A stretch of 33,825 bases of DNA, from assembly GCF_000341185.1 (NCBI RefSeq), contig NZ_ANBH01000152.1, positions 1-33,825 of the forward strand, given 5' to 3'. The stretch is from Nocardiopsis chromatogenes YIM 90109 (GTDB lineage: Bacteria > Actinomycetota > Actinomycetes > Streptosporangiales > Streptosporangiaceae). Shown piece after piece: positions 1 through 7,781 of the stretch; positions within the stretch are counted from its first letter, which is position 1, and each line of letters starts with the position of its first letter. The notes under the pieces are model-generated. The model was not told where the DNA came from and searched no databases. It worked only from the letters and a program-made list of their open reading frames with translations. The position numbers were made by a program, and so were the translations under genes.

Positions 1-514
1 AGGCCAGCGTCAGCGTGGAGCCCTCGATCTCCACCCGCACGCCGGTGAGCATCGGCAGGGTGTCGTCCCGGCCGGCGGCGACGGCGACCTGGGCCACGGC
101 GGCGGCGAACACGTCGCTGCCGACCGAGCCGGTCTGGCCGGGCATCTCCGGCAGGGTGGGGTAGTCCTCCACAGGCAGGGTGAGGAGTGTGAACTTCGCG
201 CTGCCGCAGGAGACCGTCACCTTCGCGCCGTCCGTCGCGATCTCCACCGTCTGTGGAGGAAGGTTGCGGGTGATCTCGGCGAGGAGGCGGCCGGAGACCA
301 GGCAGGTGCCGGGCTCCTCGACCTCGATGTCGACCGACACCTGTGCGGAGACCTCGTAGTCGAAGCTGGACAGCCTCAGCCGCGGGCGGCCCTCGCCCTC
401 GGAGGCGTCCAGCAGCATCCCGGCGAGCACCGGCACCGAGGGGCGGACCGGAAGGCTGCGCGCCGTCCAGGCGACGGCGTCGGCGAGTACGTCGCGTTCG
501 ACCCGGAACTTCAC
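1..514 (-). CDS. dnaN: DNA polymerase III beta sliding clamp, N-terminal part (runs off the left edge)
   Basis: The complementary strand opens at a GTG (514-512) and reads [16 protein letters not shown], followed by a stretch ending [15 protein letters not shown]. This is the characteristic start of actinobacterial DnaN. About 171 codons are present with no stop, so the gene is cut by the window edge; later parts include [14 protein letters not shown] and [15 protein letters not shown], typical of clamp domains I and II. The clamp is a homodimeric ring that tethers the replicative polymerase to DNA. A purine-rich stretch (GAGGAG, then GGAAA) lies upstream of the GTG. The position downstream of dnaA and the box-rich spacer is the standard actinobacterial order, which supports the identity strongly. 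Confidence 0.96.
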   Translation of the reverse strand, partial: MKFRVERDVLADAVAWTARSLPVRPSVPVLAGMLLDASEGEGRPRLRLSSFDYEVSAQVSVDIEVEEPGTCLVSGRLLAEITRNLPPQTVEIATDGAKVTVSCGSAKFTLLTLPVEDYPTLPEMPGQTGSVGSDVFAAAVAQVAVAAGRDDTLPMLTGVRVEIEGSTLTLA

Positions 515-1224
515 TTTCCGACTCACTCTCCTCGAAGGCGTCTGCTGACCCCGTGAGCGGTGGGGCGTGGCGACGGCGCGGGCTCACCTCGGGGACGGAT
601 TCACACGGTACCCGCATTCACCGCCCGCCGCTGCCCGCAACACCTGACCGGTGCAGGGGGCCGACCGGGTGGTCGGGAGCGGTCCGGCGCTCATCCACAG
701 TTCGGGCCCGTCCCTGATTTTGAAGCCTCTTTGGGTTTAACAAGGGGCGCAGTAATAGTAGGGGCTGTGGACAGTGTGGACAGAGGTCCTTTCCGCAGGT
801 CAGCCCGGAAATTTTTGTCCACCGGTGCTGTGGGCGGAGGCTGTGGAGAACGCGCCGCGCTGTGGACGCCGCTCGGCCGTGCACAGCCCGTCCTCGAGTT
901 ATCCACGGCTTGTCCACCGGTTATCCACCGTCTGCCCACAGGGGCGGACGGCCCTCGCCACAGGGCGCCTCCGCGCCGTCAACAGCCCGTCCCCAGGCCG
1001 TCCCCAGGATGGGGGCGTTCATCCCCAGGGTTCTCCACCGGTTGTCCACAGAAAACGGGCCGCCCCTGGGGACAACGCGTCCGGATCCGGCCGTGCGGCA
1101 GGGGATCCGGGGTCCGGGGGCGGCCCAGGGAATGCCGCTGGGGGGAGGACGAACCGTCCGATGTGGTGCGAACCTCGGCGCCGGGCGCCGCCGGGGACGG
1201 GGCCGGGCGCCCGGGCGCGGCGCG
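515..1224. other. dnaN-dnaA spacer with DnaA boxes, candidate oriC (cluster A)
   Basis: This 710-base gap contains no convincing gene but many DnaA-box-like 9-mers. The perfect box TTGTCCACA is at 1042-1050. Near matches to TTRTCCACA on the plus strand are at 691-699, 815-823, 899-907, 910-918, 921-929, 932-940 and 1031-1039; on the minus strand at 766-774, 775-783, 842-850 and 861-869. The pair at 766 and 775 abuts exactly. A comparatively AT-rich stretch (about 711-760, including GGGTTTAAC and AGTAATAGTA) lies next to the boxes and could be the unwinding element. In Streptomyces the origin is known to lie between dnaA and dnaN with many such boxes; assigning oriC here is inference from that and the box density. 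Confidence 0.85.
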
Positions 1225-3432
1225 TCACACGTTCCGCGACTCCTGCTTGATGCGGTTGGTGAGCTCGGTCACCTGGTTGTAGATGGAGCGGCGCTCGGCC
1301 ATCAGCGAGCGGATCTTGCGGTCGGCGTGCATCACCGTGGTGTGGTCGCGCCCGCCGAACTGCTGGCCGATCTTGGGCAGCGACAGGTCGGTCAGCTCCC
1401 GGCACAGGTACATCGCGATCTGCCGGGCGGTCACCAGCACCCGCGAGCGCGAGGTGCCGCACAGGTCCTCGGTGCTCAGCCCGAAATAGGAGGCGGTCTG
1501 CGCCATGATCGCCGACGCGGTGATCTCTGGGCCCTCGTCGTCGGGGATGAGGTCCTTGAGGACGATGCCGGTCAGGTGCAGGTCCACCGACTGCCGGTTG
1601 AGGCTGGCGAAGGCGGTGACCCGGATGAGCGCGCCCTCCAGCTCGCGGATGTTGGTGGAGATCTTGCTGGCGATGAACTCCAGTACCTCCGGCGGGGCGG
1701 CCAGTCCCTCCTGGGCCGCCTTCTTGCGCAGGATGGCGATCCGGGTCTCCAGCTCGGGCGGCTGGACGTCGGTGATCAGCCCCCACTCGAACCGGTTGCG
1801 CAGCCGGTCCTCCAGGGTGACGAGCTGCTTGGGCGGCCGGTCGCTGGAGATGACGATCTGCTTGTTGGAGTTGTGCAGGGTGTTGAAGGTGTGGAAGAAC
1901 TCCTCCTGCGTCTGCTCCTTGTTCTCCAGGAACTGGATGTCGTCGACCAGGAGCACGTCGATGTCGCGGTAGCGGCGCCGGAAGCCGTCGGCCTTGCCGT
2001 CCCGGATGGAGTTGATGAACTCGTTCGTGAACTCCTCGGAGCTGACGTAGCGCACCCGGGCCCCGTCGTAGAGGCGCTGGGTGTAGTGGCCGATGGCGTG
2101 CAGCAGGTGGGTCTTGCCCAGCCCCGATCCGCCGTAGATGAACAGCGGGTTGTAGGCCTTGGCCGGCGCCTCGGCGACGGCGACCGCCGCCGCGTGGGCG
2201 AAGCGGTTGCTGGCGCCGATGACGAAGGTGTCGAAGGTGTACTTGGGGTTCAGCCGCGCGGGCTCGGCCGAGGTGTGCGGCTGGTTGCCGCCCTCGGTGT
2301 CGGGCGGGCTGGGCGCCGGGGGCGGCGGGACGGAGCCGTCCGGGGCGGGGGAGGCGTCGGCGCCCTCCGGCCCCTCGGCGAAGGCGCCTGTGGACGGAGC
2401 CGGGGAAGCGGACGGATCCGCGGCGGACCCCTGCTCACCGGCGGTACCCGGGGCGGGGGCGTCCCACCGGCCCTGGTCCCAGGACGGGCCCGACGCCTCC
2501 CACGGAGGCCGGTCCCATGTCCCCTGCTCCCACCGGTTCTGCCGCCCGTGCGCGGAGGAGGCGGAGGAGGAGGACCGGGCGGGCGCATCCCACGGGGGCT
2601 GTTCCCATTGCGCCTGGTCACGGTGGCTCCGCTCCGAACCGCCCTGCTCCCACTGCCCCTGTTCGTGCGGGGGCTGCTCGGGCCGGGGCCGGTCCCAGGC
2701 GCCCTGCGGGGCGCGGCCGGGGGGCTCGGGGGAGGGGTGCTCCCACTGGGCGGGGGCGCCGTGGTCCCAGGGGCGGTGGTCGCGCGGGGCGGTGTCCCAC
2801 TGCTGGGGGCGCTGCTCCCACTGGGCGGGCGAACCAGCCGGCAGGTCCTCCCCCTGGGGAGGGGCGGCCTGGTCCCGGGGGGCGGGTTCACTCCGTCCAT
2901 AGGGCTGTGGAAAACCCTGCGCGGGGTCGGGGCGGCCGAACTGCCCGTCGGGCAGGGCCTCCGACGGGGGCGGGGCGGGCAGGTCGGCCGGGGCGGGGCC
3001 GCCCTCGGCACCCGGGCGCGCGGCCTCCCCGGGGAAGGGGGCCGCGGACGCGGGCGGGAGCCCCGGCCCGCCGGCCGCCGCCGGCGGGGGGTCCTGCGGA
3101 GACGGCCCCTGCGGCGCGGGGACCTGGGACGAGGGGGGCTGCGGAGCGGGGGAAGGGGCGGGCTGCACGGCCGTGGGGTCCACGGTGACCGCCACCCGGA
3201 TCTCCCGGCCGAGCTCGGCGGAGAGGGCGCGGCTGATGCTCTCCCGCAGCCGGGTCTCCAGGATCTCCTTGGCGAAGTCGTTGGGCGCGGCGAGCAGCGC
3301 GGTGTCCTCGATCAGGCCCAGCGGCCGGGTCTGCAGGAACCACGCCCGCTGGTGCGGGGGCAGCGCGTTGCTGTCCAGCCCGTCCAGCACGCTGGACCAC
3401 ACCACCGCGAGGTTGACCTGAGCCTCAGACAC
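1225..3432 (-). CDS. dnaA: Chromosomal replication initiator DnaA with very long linker domain
   Basis: 735 residues from the GTG at 3432. Domain I (about 1-85) has the usual VWSSVLDGL...FLQTRPLGL core. Domain II (about 90-395) is an unusually long, Pro/Gln/Trp-rich linker. The AAA+ domain follows: Walker A GGSGLGKT (434-441), Walker B LLVDDIQ (494-500). Domain IV carries the DNA-binding signature [14 protein letters not shown] (695-708). DnaA-ATP binds the 9-mer boxes on both sides of the gene and opens oriC. The frame stays open 22 codons upstream to an ATG at 3498, but homologues begin with SEAQVNLA-like sequence, so GTG 3432 was chosen; its ribosome site is weak. Boxes upstream of the gene suggest autoregulation. 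At 735 residues it is longer than most DnaA proteins, the excess being all linker. Confidence 0.97.
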   Translation of the reverse strand: MSEAQVNLAVVWSSVLDGLDSNALPPHQRAWFLQTRPLGLIEDTALLAAPNDFAKEILETRLRESISRALSAELGREIRVAVTVDPTAVQPAPSPAPQPPSSQVPAPQGPSPQDPPPAAAGGPGLPPASAAPFPGEAARPGAEGGPAPADLPAPPPSEALPDGQFGRPDPAQGFPQPYGRSEPAPRDQAAPPQGEDLPAGSPAQWEQRPQQWDTAPRDHRPWDHGAPAQWEHPSPEPPGRAPQGAWDRPRPEQPPHEQGQWEQGGSERSHRDQAQWEQPPWDAPARSSSSASSAHGRQNRWEQGTWDRPPWEASGPSWDQGRWDAPAPGTAGEQGSAADPSASPAPSTGAFAEGPEGADASPAPDGSVPPPPAPSPPDTEGGNQPHTSAEPARLNPKYTFDTFVIGASNRFAHAAAVAVAEAPAKAYNPLFIYGGSGLGKTHLLHAIGHYTQRLYDGARVRYVSSEEFTNEFINSIRDGKADGFRRRYRDIDVLLVDDIQFLENKEQTQEEFFHTFNTLHNSNKQIVISSDRPPKQLVTLEDRLRNRFEWGLITDVQPPELETRIAILRKKAAQEGLAAPPEVLEFIASKISTNIRELEGALIRVTAFASLNRQSVDLHLTGIVLKDLIPDDEGPEITASAIMAQTASYFGLSTEDLCGTSRSRVLVTARQIAMYLCRELTDLSLPKIGQQFGGRDHTTVMHADRKIRSLMAERRSIYNQVTELTNRIKQESRNV

Positions 3433-3900
3433 GGTGCCCTGCCATGGTTCGTCCCCTTCTCGGCGGTCGGCGTCTCGGCGCTGCCCGGCGTCCCGCATGC
3501 GGGGCCGGACGCCCCATTGTCCCGGTCCCGTCGGCCCCGCGGGACCGGGGACCGGCGGCCCTCTCCTTGTGGATGGAGAGGGGGATCACTGTGGATTGCT
3601 TGTGTACGGAGCCGCGGGTGCGCGTGCGGGGCGCGTCCGCGGACCGGCCGCCCGGTATCCACAGCGTGAGGACGGTGTCCACAAGTTGTGCACCGGTTCG
3701 TTCACAGGCCGTGTGGACGCGGGCGGGAGCCGAGGGTTGTCCACAATTCCCTGATCACCCTGGGTAGCGACCTGGGGGAGGGCGGGCGGGTGCCGCGCGG
3801 ATCGGCGCCCCGGAGGGCCGTTCTCCCCGCCTCCACGTTATCCACAGCTTAGGGGGCTGTGGGGGATCTTCCCCCGCTGTGGACAGCGCGTCGTCCACAG
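3433..3900. other. DnaA-box cluster B upstream of dnaA, possible second half of oriC or dnaA autoregulatory region
   Basis: The divergent dnaA-rpmH spacer carries a second set of DnaA-box-like 9-mers. Perfect boxes are TTGTCCACA at 3737-3745 and TTATCCACA at 3838-3846. Near matches are at 3655-3663, 3675-3683, 3686-3694 and 3891-3899 (plus strand), and at 3568-3576, 3590-3598, 3712-3720 and 3878-3886 (minus strand). No coding sequence is visible on either strand. Boxes in front of dnaA are known to mediate autorepression in several bacteria; whether this cluster also belongs to the origin cannot be told from sequence alone. Confidence 0.75.
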
Positions 3901-3988
3901 CGGGGGGATACTGGGGACGGTGCGCGGCACGGCGGTCGGCGGACCCGCGTTGCGGCCGGTGTCGTTCCAGGTGGCGCGGGCGGCCGAT

Positions 3989-4017
3989 TTGACCGGGGAC
4001 GGGTACCGCCGTATCTT
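3989..4017 (+). promoter_or_regulatory. Candidate sigma-70-type promoter for rpmH
   Basis: TTGACC (3989-3994) and TATCTT (4012-4017) are separated by exactly 17 bases, matching the housekeeping promoter layout. Transcription would begin near 4024, giving rpmH an untranslated leader of roughly 175 bases. The call is by motif and position only. Confidence 0.6.
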
Positions 4018-4197
4018 CTTTATGCTTAAGTCGCTACCGGAATGCGCCCCGCTCGGCACGGGGTCCCCGGTCGGCGGCGCGAGCGGGCGATGTTCCTGAG
4101 CCTCGGACGTCCCCGCGACGTTGTTGAGCAGGACATGCGCGGCCCGTCTCGCGGAACCGCGCGCAAGAACTTCTCTAGACGCCCCTGGAGCCCAGCA

Positions 4198-4341
4198 GTG
4201 AGCAAGCGTACGTACCAGCCGAACAACCGGCGCCGTGCGAAGGTCCACGGTTTCCGGCTGCGCATGCGGACCCGCGCCGGCCGCGCCGTCATCACGGCCC
4301 GCCGCAAGAAGGGGCGCGCCCGCCTGACCGTGAGCCACTGA
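4198..4341 (+). CDS. rpmH: 50S ribosomal protein L34
   Basis: 47 residues from GTG 4198: the start [19 protein letters not shown] and the Arg/Lys-rich end are an unmistakable L34. This small, very basic protein binds 23S rRNA in the large subunit. GGAG at 4187-4190 sits 7 bases before the GTG and fixes the start. The same frame is open back to an ATG at 4042 with no stop, but that stretch has no L34 homology and reads as leader. The gene is followed by a hairpin and then rnpA, the conserved bacterial pair. Confidence 0.97.
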   Translation: MSKRTYQPNNRRRAKVHGFRLRMRTRAGRAVITARRKKGRARLTVSH

Positions 4342-4364
4342 CCCACGGCTCAGCCGATGACTTC

Positions 4365-4399
4365 GGGACCGGTCTGCCAGCAGGCCGGTCCCCTTCTTG
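4365..4399 (+). terminator. Hairpin with T-rich tail between rpmH and rnpA (terminator or attenuator)
   Basis: GGGACCGG (4365-4372) pairs with CCGGTCCC (4385-4392), and a T-rich run CTTCTTGT follows. It lies 23 bases after the rpmH stop and just before rnpA, so it probably reduces read-through from the highly expressed rpmH into rnpA rather than ending the operon. Confidence 0.7.
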
Positions 4400-4417
4400 T
4401 GTTCGAGGACCGATCCC

Positions 4418-4858
4418 ATGCTGTCGCCTGGCAACCGGATGCGGCGCAGCGCCGAGTTCGGCCGCACCATGCGCCGCGGACGGCGCTCCGGCCGTGACGC
4501 CCTCGGCGTCGTCCTTCTGACCGCCCGCCCCGACGACCCGGGCGCCGGTGATGCGCCCCGGGTCGGGTTCACCGTGAGCAAGGCGGTGGGCACGGCGGTG
4601 GTGCGCAAGCGGGTGCAGCGGCGGCTGCGCCACCTGATGCGCGACCGGATCGGGGACCTGCCTCCGGGTAGCCTGCTGGTAGTGCGAGCCAAACCCTTGG
4701 CCGCCCACGTTGGATACGACACTCTGGCCGAGCAGCTCGACGCCGCCCTCACCGCGGTTCGGCGCCCCCGGAGCGGCGCGACACGCCGCCGCAAGGGGCG
4801 AGGCGGGGACGGGGGCGGGGCCGCTCGTGCCGACGGAGAGCAGCGGGCGGGTTCATGA
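4418..4858 (+). CDS. rnpA: Ribonuclease P protein component
   Basis: 146 residues from ATG 4418, with GAGG at 4405-4408 as ribosome site. The start [14 protein letters not shown] and the signature [14 protein letters not shown] followed by [10 protein letters not shown] (about 48-72) are the RNase P protein RNR region, which contacts the catalytic RNA. The protein supports 5' maturation of tRNA precursors. After residue 120 there is a basic, Gly/Arg-rich tail of about 25 residues, probably disordered. The stop codon overlaps the yidD start (ATGA at 4855-4858), so the two are probably translationally coupled. Confidence 0.96.
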   Translation: MLSPGNRMRRSAEFGRTMRRGRRSGRDALGVVLLTARPDDPGAGDAPRVGFTVSKAVGTAVVRKRVQRRLRHLMRDRIGDLPPGSLLVVRAKPLAAHVGYDTLAEQLDAALTAVRRPRSGATRRRKGRGGDGGGAARADGEQRAGS

Positions 4859-5178
4859 CCGACGACAGACCCAGGCCCCTCGCACGGGTCCTCATCGTGC
4901 CCATCAGGGGGTACCAGCGGTTCATCTCGCCGCTGTTCCCCCCGGTCTGTCGCTTCTACCCCTCGTGCAGCGCGTACGCGGTGCAGGCGCTCCAGGAGCA
5001 CGGAGCGCTGCGGGGGCTGTGGCTGGCGGTGCGCAGGATCGCGCGCTGCCACCCCTTCCATCCGGGCGGACTCGACCCGGTTCCCCCGCGCGCGGGGAAA
5101 CGCGACCACCAACCGAGCGACACGGGAGAGGGCCCCGGCACGACCGGGACCGGCCCCGCGAACCCGTCGCCGAACTGA
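4855..5178 (+). CDS. yidD: Membrane protein insertion efficiency factor YidD
   Basis: 107 residues. The family core is plain: [30 protein letters not shown], then the Gly-Leu-rich [22 protein letters not shown] segment. YidD is a small membrane-associated protein that assists YidC-dependent insertion. The conserved cysteines (CRFYPSCS) are present. The last 25 or so residues (after KRDHQPS) are a non-conserved Gly/Thr/Pro tail. It overlaps rnpA by four bases and precedes yidC by 19, so it belongs to the rnpA-yidD-yidC transcription unit. Confidence 0.96.
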   Translation: MTDDRPRPLARVLIVPIRGYQRFISPLFPPVCRFYPSCSAYAVQALQEHGALRGLWLAVRRIARCHPFHPGGLDPVPPRAGKRDHQPSDTGEGPGTTGTGPANPSPN

Positions 5179-5197
5179 CAGAAGAGGGAGTTGGCCG

Positions 5198-6139
5198 GTG
5201 CTGGACTGGCTGTACAACATCGTCGGGTGGGTGCTGATCCAGATCCACTCGGCCCTGACCTTCATCGGGTTCGATCCCGACGGCGGATGGGCGTGGGGCC
5301 TGTCCATCGTCCTGCTGACGGTCCTGATGCGCCTGATCATGGTCCCGCTGTTCGTGAAGCAGATGCACACGCAGCGGAGCATGCAGGACATGCAGCCGCA
5401 GCTGCAGAAGGTCCGCGAGCGCTACAAGAACGACAAGCAGCGCCAGCAGCAAGAGATGATGAAGCTCTACCAGGAGAGCGGGACCAACCCGATCATGGGT
5501 TGCCTGCCCCTGCTGCTGCAGATGCCGGTCTTCTTCTCCCTCTTCAGCGTGCTGCGCTCGGTCGCCCAGGGGCAGGCACAGTACGGCTTCACCCATGAGC
5601 TGGTGGAGAGCGCCCGCGGCGCGCTGATCTTCCACGTCCCGATCGCCGCCCAGTTCACCAGTTCCTCGTCCGAGCTGGAGAGCTACGGCTCGGACCCGAT
5701 CATCGCGAAGATCGTCATCGTCATCGCCTGTGTGATCATGGGGACGACGACCTTCCTGACCATGCGCCAGAGCATGAAGCGCACCACGGTCCAGATGGCC
5801 GACAACCCGATGGCCCAGTCCCAGAAGATCATGATGTATCTGGCGCCGGCCTTCGGTCTCTTCGGTCTGGGCATGCCGATCGGTGTGTTGATCTACTGGG
5901 TCACCTCCAACCTGTGGACCATGGGGCAGCAGCACCTGATGTACCGCAAGTTCCCCGCGCCGGGCAGCGAGGAGGCCAAGACGACCGGTGCGTCGGGAGC
6001 CGCGAACGGTTCGGCCAAGGGCCTGCTCGGCAAACGCAAGGAGAGCGCCCCGGAACCGGTGGAAGAGCCTAAGATCGAGCGTAAGCAGCCGAAGAAGCAG
6101 TCCCGGGCGAAGCGCGGCGGCTCTCGCCCGAAGGAGTAG
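5198..6139 (+). CDS. yidC: Membrane protein insertase YidC/Oxa1 family
   Basis: 313 residues from GTG 5198, with GAGGGAG at 5184-5190 as a strong ribosome site. It is a Gram-positive-type YidC without the large periplasmic domain of E. coli. The conserved arginine in the hydrophilic groove is visible at R45 (VLMRLIMVPL). A charged cytoplasmic hairpin (QPQLQKVRERYKNDKQRQQQ, about 68-87) follows the first core helix, then hydrophobic segments PLLLQMPVFFSLF (about 105-118), IIAKIVIVIACVIMG (about 170-184) and the pair around 210-235. The tail is Lys/Arg-rich, fitting ribosome contact. It inserts membrane proteins alone or with SecYEG. Confidence 0.97.
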   Translation: MLDWLYNIVGWVLIQIHSALTFIGFDPDGGWAWGLSIVLLTVLMRLIMVPLFVKQMHTQRSMQDMQPQLQKVRERYKNDKQRQQQEMMKLYQESGTNPIMGCLPLLLQMPVFFSLFSVLRSVAQGQAQYGFTHELVESARGALIFHVPIAAQFTSSSSELESYGSDPIIAKIVIVIACVIMGTTTFLTMRQSMKRTTVQMADNPMAQSQKIMMYLAPAFGLFGLGMPIGVLIYWVTSNLWTMGQQHLMYRKFPAPGSEEAKTTGASGAANGSAKGLLGKRKESAPEPVEEPKIERKQPKKQSRAKRGGSRPKE

Positions 6140-6243
6140 GGCAGTCCCGGCCGGTCGGGGCCGGACAGGGCCGCCCGGGCGCAGGCGATGAGCCCCAGAA
6201 GCGCGCGGTCGGCAGGATCGCGAACGTGAGGAGACAGCACGCT

Positions 6244-6783
6244 GTGAGCAACGCGAACACCGACGCCCCCGAGGAGAGCGGCGGCAGCGTCGCGGTGGCG
6301 GACGCGCCTGAGGAGACCGTCGACATCGAGGCCCTGGAGCACGAGGGCGACGTGGCCGCCGACTACATCGAGGGGCTGCTGGACATCGCCGACTTCGACG
6401 GCGACATCGACATGGACGTCGAAGGCGACCGTGCGGTGGTCTCGGTGGTCGGGGCCACGCTGGACGAGCTGATCGGCAACGAGGGCGAGGTGCTGGAAGC
6501 GCTCCAGGAGCTCACCCGCCTGGCGGTGCACCGGAGCACGGGCAACCGCAGCCGCCTCATGCTGGACATCGGCGGCTGGCGCGAGGGGCGCCGGACGGAG
6601 CTGCGCAAGGTCGGCTCCGAGGCGGCCGAAGAGGTGAAGAAGAGCGGGGAGGCCAAGGCGCTGGAGCCGATGACCCCGTTCGAGCGCAAGGTGGTGCACG
6701 ACGCGGTGGCCGACGCCGGACTCACCAGCGAGTCGGAGGGGGAGGAGCCCTACCGCTACGTGGTGGTGCTCCCCGCCGACTGA
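6244..6783 (+). CDS. khpB: KH-R3H RNA-binding protein KhpB/Jag
   Basis: 179 residues from GTG 6244, preceded by AGGAGA at 6229-6234; the upstream GTG 6226 overlaps that site and is less likely. The acidic N-terminus (1-35) is followed by a KH domain whose GxxG loop is GNEG (78-81, in LIGNEGEVLEALQEL), then an R3H domain with R148...H152 (FERKVVH). The protein lacks the separate Jag_N domain found in Bacillus. The family binds RNA and, in firmicutes, affects cell-wall synthesis and division. Its place directly after yidC is the conserved spoIIIJ-jag arrangement. Confidence 0.94.
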   Translation: MSNANTDAPEESGGSVAVADAPEETVDIEALEHEGDVAADYIEGLLDIADFDGDIDMDVEGDRAVVSVVGATLDELIGNEGEVLEALQELTRLAVHRSTGNRSRLMLDIGGWREGRRTELRKVGSEAAEEVKKSGEAKALEPMTPFERKVVHDAVADAGLTSESEGEEPYRYVVVLPAD

Positions 6784-7073
6784 GCGATCGCGCGACGTTT
6801 CACGTGAAACACGGGCGCCTCTCACGCATAGGATCGTGGGGGGCGCCTTCCACTGTCTGGGCCCGATCGGCCCGGCCGCGCCCCGCCCGCGCAACACCCC
6901 CTAGGTCCGCGGTGCCTCGATGGAGCGGATGCCGCAGGGAGAGAAGTCGACAGGGAGACCGGCCGATATGTCCGCCGATGGACAGGCGGACAGATGGACA
7001 CGCCGACCGGTGAGCGGAGCGCCGGGACGGCAGGGCGGCGGAGAGACCATGGGAGAGACCAAGGTGGTGACAG
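6784..7073. other. Non-coding gap with one parS site and a short inverted repeat
   Basis: No gene is visible in these 290 bases. They contain the first parS site (6794-6809) and an 8-base inverted repeat, TGTCCGCC (6969-6976) with GGCGGACA (6985-6992), in a stretch rich in GACAG/GGACA words. No clear promoter for rsmG was identified. Confidence 0.6.
6794..6809. other. parS site 1
   Basis: CGTTTCACGTGAAACA matches the widely conserved parS palindrome TGTTTCACGTGAAACA at 15 of 16 positions. parS is the ParB nucleation site; the parAB genes are about 1 kb downstream. Confidence 0.92.
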
Positions 7074-7781
7074 ATGACCTCCGGTGCTGACCATCGCACG
7101 GTGCCGCCCGAGGCGGCGGTCGCGCTGTTCGGAGACCGGATCGACACGGCCGCGCGGTATGCCGAGCTGCTGGCCGGTGCCGGGGTGGAGCGAGGGCTCA
7201 TCGGGCCGCGGGAGGTGCCGCGGCTGTGGGACCGGCACATCCTCAACTGTGCCGTGGTGGAGGAACTGGTCCCCCAGGGCGCCGACCTCGTCGACGTGGG
7301 ATCGGGGGCCGGACTGCCCGGGGTCGTTCTGGGCATCCTGCGGCCGGACGTCTCGGTGGTGCTGCTGGAGCCGCTGCTCCGGCGCACGGTGTTCCTGCGC
7401 GAGGTGGTCGCGGCGCTGGAACTGGAGAACGTGCGGGTGGAGCGCGGCCGGGCCGAGGAGCAGAAGGGCCTGGCCGCCGACATCGTCACCGCCCGGGCGG
7501 TGGCACCGCTGACCCGGCTCGCCGGGTGGGCGCTGCCGCTGTTGCGCAAGGACGGCAGCCTGCTCGCCCTGAAGGGGGAGCAGGCGGAGAGTGAACTGGA
7601 GTCGGCGCGTAAGGAATTGTCCGCACTGCGCCCCTGCGCCGCCGATGTGATCCGGGTGGGGAGCGGTAAAGTCGACCCCGCTACCACGGTCGTTCGCATC
7701 ACGGTGACCTCCGAGAGCGAGCGCCCGCACCCGTCGCGACGCGCCGCGGCCGGAAGGAAGAAGCGCGGACGGAAGAGGTGA
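7074..7781 (+). CDS. rsmG: 16S rRNA (guanine-N7) methyltransferase RsmG (GidB)
   Basis: 235 residues from ATG 7074. The SAM-binding motif LVDVGSGAGLPG (72-83) and the GidB-specific WDRHILNCA (52-60) and ARAVAPLTRLAGW segments identify it. RsmG methylates the N7 of a guanine in the 530 loop of 16S rRNA; loss of function is known to give low-level streptomycin resistance. The last 25 residues are a basic, probably disordered tail (RAAAGRKKRGRKR). The stop overlaps the parA GTG by four bases, so parA is probably translated by coupling. Confidence 0.96.
   Translation: MTSGADHRTVPPEAAVALFGDRIDTAARYAELLAGAGVERGLIGPREVPRLWDRHILNCAVVEELVPQGADLVDVGSGAGLPGVVLGILRPDVSVVLLEPLLRRTVFLREVVAALELENVRVERGRAEEQKGLAADIVTARAVAPLTRLAGWALPLLRKDGSLLALKGEQAESELESARKELSALRPCAADVIRVGSGKVDPATTVVRITVTSESERPHPSRRAAAGRKKRGRKR

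Noticed and set aside
3433-3498. 22-residue N-terminal extension of DnaA from ATG 3498
   Set aside because: The extension has no match to DnaA starts, and the GTG at 3432 gives the expected beginning.
862-3669. A 935-codon open frame antisense to dnaA, covering almost all of it
   Set aside because: The complementary strand encodes a clear DnaA. High GC produces long antisense frames; this one has no domain and ends in low-complexity sequence.
5250-5300. GGTTCGATCCC, resembling a tRNA T-arm
   Set aside because: It lies inside yidC in frame, and no matching acceptor stem or anticodon arm is nearby.
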